A stretch of 64,000 nucleotides of DNA from Microvirga guangxiensis. GTDB lineage: Bacteria; Pseudomonadota; Alphaproteobacteria; Rhizobiales; Beijerinckiaceae. Position 1 is the first letter of the stretch. Each line of letters begins with the position of its first letter. The DNA is taken from positions 310,001-374,000 of the forward strand of contig NZ_FMVJ01000004.1 of the NCBI RefSeq assembly GCF_900102135.1. The letters run 5' to 3'. Of this stretch, positions 62,041-64,000 are shown in pieces. The translations under genes were made by a program, and so were the position numbers. Below the pieces are notes generated by a model. The model saw nothing but the letters and a program-made list of their open reading frames with translations. It did no database searches and was not told the DNA's origin.

Positions 62041-64000
62041 TCACGCGGCCAGTCCACGCTTGGCCAGAAGCGCGTCCGCCGTGGGCAGACGTCCCCGGAA
62101 TGCCGTATAGGCTTCCGCCGGATCGCGCAGGTTGCCCGCGGAATAGATGAAGCGCTTCAGCTTCTCCGCCATATCCTTGTTGAAGGCATCGCCCGTTTCC
62201 TCGAACGCTACGAAAGCGTCCGCATCCAATACCTCCGACCACAAGTAGCTGTAATAGCCTGACGAGTAACCGTCGCCCGAGAACACGTGCAGGAAATGCG
62301 GCGTGCGATGGCGCATGATGATCTGGCGCGGCATGCCGATCTTCTCCAGCGTTTCCTTCTCGAAAGCGGAGACGTCGAGGTCGGACACGTCCTTGCGGCG
62401 GTGAAGCTCGAGGTCGACGAAGGCCGAGGCCAGATATTCCACCGTGGAAAAGCCCTGGTTGAAATTGCGCGCGCCCATGAGACGCTCGAGCAGCTCCTCC
62501 GGAATCGGCGCGCCCGTCCGGTAATGAGTGGCGTAGCGGCGCAGGATCTCGGGCTGCGACAGCCAGTGCTCGTAGAGCTGCGAGGGGAGCTCCACGAAGT
62601 CCGTCGAGACGGCGGTGCCCGCGAGCAGCGGGTAGGTCACGTTGGAGAGAAGGCCATGCAGACCGTGGCCGAATTCGTGGAAGAGCGTGCGTGCGTCGTC
62701 AAAGCTCAACAGCGAAGGCTCGCCCGGGCTGCCTTTCGCAAAGTTCATCACATTGACGATGATCGGGCGCACATCGCCGGTGAGTTTCTCCTGCGAACGG
62801 AAGGCGCTCATCCATGCGCCGCTGCGCTTCGAGGAGCGGGCGAAGTAATCGCCGATGAAGGTGCCGACATGGTTGCCCGATGCATCCAGAACCTGCCAGG
62901 CGCGGATGTCGGGATGATATTTCGGGAAATCCTTCAGTTCCTGGAAGCTGAGGCCAAAGAGCCGGTGCGCTGTCTCGAAGGAGGCTTCGATGATCCTGTC
63001 GAGCTGGAAGTAAGGCTTGATCGTCGCCTCGTCGAGATTGTGGCGTGCGAGGCGCACCTGATCCGAATAGAAACGCCAGTCCCAGGGCTCGATGACGATG
63101 TTGTCGCCCTGCGATTGGGCAAGCGCCTGAAGATCGTCGCGCTCTTCTTGTGCCCGCGCGCGGGCGGGCGCCCAGACGTCGTTGAGGAGCTTCAGCACCG
63201 CATCCGGCGTTTTCGCCATGGTGTCGGAGAGCTTGAAATCGGCGAAGGTTTCGTAGCCCAGCAGCTTGGCGCGCTCGACGCGAAGCGCCGCCATCTCGGC
63301 GATGATCGCCTTGTTGTCGGTCTCGTTGTTGTTGTCGCCGCGCGAGGCCCAGGCCTTGAAAGCCTGCTCGCGCAGATCGCGGCGCTTGGAGAATTGCAGG
63401 AACGGCTCGATGCTGGAGCGCGACAGGGTGATGACGTATTTGCCCTTGAGCCCTCGCTCTTCCGCAGCCTGCTGCGCCGCTTCGCGCAAGAAGGAAGGCA
63501 GGCCTGCAAGATCGTCTTCGGATTCCAGCACGAGCTGATAAGATTTCTCATCGGCCAGCACGTTCTGCGAAAACTGCGTGCCGAGGCTTGCAAGCCGTTC
63601 CGTTATGGCGGCAAGCCGCTTCTTCTCGTCCGGCCCGAGCTTTGCGCCCGCGCGCACGAAGATGGTGTGGTAGCGATCGAGAACACGGGCCTGCTCCGCG
63701 CTCAGGCCAAGGCTGTCACGCGTATCATAGAGAGCGGCGACGCGCTTGTAGAGCGCCTCGTTCATGAAGATGCTGTTGCGATGCTTGGCGAGGATCGGCG
63801 CCATCTCGCGCTCGACCGCCTGGATCGCATCGTTGGTGTGCGAGCCCGCGAGATTGAAGAACACGCCGCCCACGCGCTTCATGCTGGCGCCGCTGCGTTC
63901 CAATGCCTCGATGGTATTGGCGAAACTCGGCTCCTCAACGCTTTCGGCAATCGCCGTGATCTCCGCCTGCTGCTCTGCGAGCGCCTGGTCGAAGGCGGGC
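62041..64000 (-). CDS. M3-family metallopeptidase (oligopeptidase A/Dcp type), N-terminus beyond the window
   Basis: The visible part is about 650 residues and the frame is open to the right edge, so the gene starts outside. It has the zinc motif HEFGHGLHG with the distal Glu region, followed by VELPSQLYEHW, and the N-terminal helical domain (SFANTIEALERSG) typical of oligopeptidase A and peptidyl-dipeptidase Dcp. It cleaves short peptides in the cytoplasm. Near-full length and an intact active site argue for a working enzyme. Which of PrlC or Dcp it matches cannot be settled from this part. Confidence 0.92.
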   Translation of the reverse strand, partial: PAFDQALAEQQAEITAIAESVEEPSFANTIEALERSGASMKRVGGVFFNLAGSHTNDAIQAVEREMAPILAKHRNSIFMNEALYKRVAALYDTRDSLGLSAEQARVLDRYHTIFVRAGAKLGPDEKKRLAAITERLASLGTQFSQNVLADEKSYQLVLESEDDLAGLPSFLREAAQQAAEERGLKGKYVITLSRSSIEPFLQFSKRRDLREQAFKAWASRGDNNNETDNKAIIAEMAALRVERAKLLGYETFADFKLSDTMAKTPDAVLKLLNDVWAPARARAQEERDDLQALAQSQGDNIVIEPWDWRFYSDQVRLARHNLDEATIKPYFQLDRIIEASFETAHRLFGLSFQELKDFPKYHPDIRAWQVLDASGNHVGTFIGDYFARSSKRSGAWMSAFRSQEKLTGDVRPIIVNVMNFAKGSPGEPSLLSFDDARTLFHEFGHGLHGLLSNVTYPLLAGTAVSTDFVELPSQLYEHWLSQPEILRRYATHYRTGAPIPEELLERLMGARNFNQGFSTVEYLASAFVDLELHRRKDVSDLDVSAFEKETLEKIGMPRQIIMRHRTPHFLHVFSGDGYSSGYYSYLWSEVLDADAFVAFEETGDAFNKDMAEKLKRFIYSAGNLRDPAEAYTAFRGRLPTADALLAKRGLAA

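Overview
The window reads as chromosomal DNA of a GC-rich alphaproteobacterium, most likely a Hyphomicrobiales (Rhizobiales) species close to Methylobacteriaceae/Microvirga. The grounds are the codon use, an RpiR-type iol regulator, a type 2 ferredoxin-NADP reductase with an adrenodoxin-like ferredoxin, abundant short palindromic intergenic repeats, and the dominance of ABC importers plus amino-acid and polyol catabolism. This taxonomic call is inference from gene content. No rRNA, prophage, transposase, integrase or CRISPR array is visible.

Layout. 1-2.6 kb: RNA-modification genes (rsmC end, RsuA-type pseudouridine synthase), an orphan secreted protein, tRNA-Arg(CCG) with an inverted partial copy beside it, and a PilZ protein. 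2.6-14.9 kb: a complete myo-inositol locus (iolCDEB on minus, iolG on plus, an RpiR-type repressor, a ribose/inositol-type ABC importer and a second Gfo/Idh/MocA dehydrogenase). Matching GGAA-N6-TTCC palindromes lie in both divergent promoters. 15-24.8 kb: recQ, an HI0933-type flavoprotein, a CAP-domain lipoprotein, an SLC13/RCK permease, an EamA exporter, a secreted unknown, and ribA with a degenerate RibB-like domain. 24.8-27.3 kb: an M20 amidohydrolase and a Wzy/O-antigen-ligase-like membrane protein. 27.8-34.9 kb: valine/malonate-semialdehyde catabolism (mmsB, isobutyryl-CoA-type dehydrogenase, mmsA, LysR regulator) with two small membrane proteins, an AT-rich orphan and a HAD phosphatase. 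34.9-42.5 kb: transaldolase, a ThDP enzyme, and a divergent lysine/pipecolate-type cluster (ALDH7, saccharopine dehydrogenase; Lrp regulator, DAO-type oxidase). 42.5-47.8 kb: a stress-protein-like gene and ugpBAEC behind a triple PHO-box-like repeat. 47.9-53.7 kb: an aromatic amino acid lyase, two GNATs, a carbamoylase-type hydrolase, and the ferredoxin/reductase pair. 53.8-61.7 kb: a branched-chain-type ABC importer with a fused LivH-LivM permease, divergent from an amidase, SMP-30 lactonase and galM. 61.8-64 kb: a small unknown protein and the C-terminal part of an M3 oligopeptidase.

How the parts fit. Inositol enters through the ABC importer and is processed by IolG, E, D, B and the kinase/aldolase fusion IolC. 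The malonate semialdehyde formed can be finished by MmsA about 24 kb away, which also serves valine breakdown with MmsB and the acyl-CoA dehydrogenase. The Lrp-divergent cluster would funnel lysine-derived intermediates to aminoadipate. The ugp operon looks phosphate-controlled.

No single undescribed multi-gene system stands out. The observations most worth a second look are the iol operators, the ugp PHO-box array, the inverted tRNA-Arg fragment with a flanking 23-bp direct repeat around an orphan gene, the structured ribA upstream region, the degenerate RibB domain in RibA, the AT-rich orphan gene, and the lysine-type cluster lacking an obvious first step.
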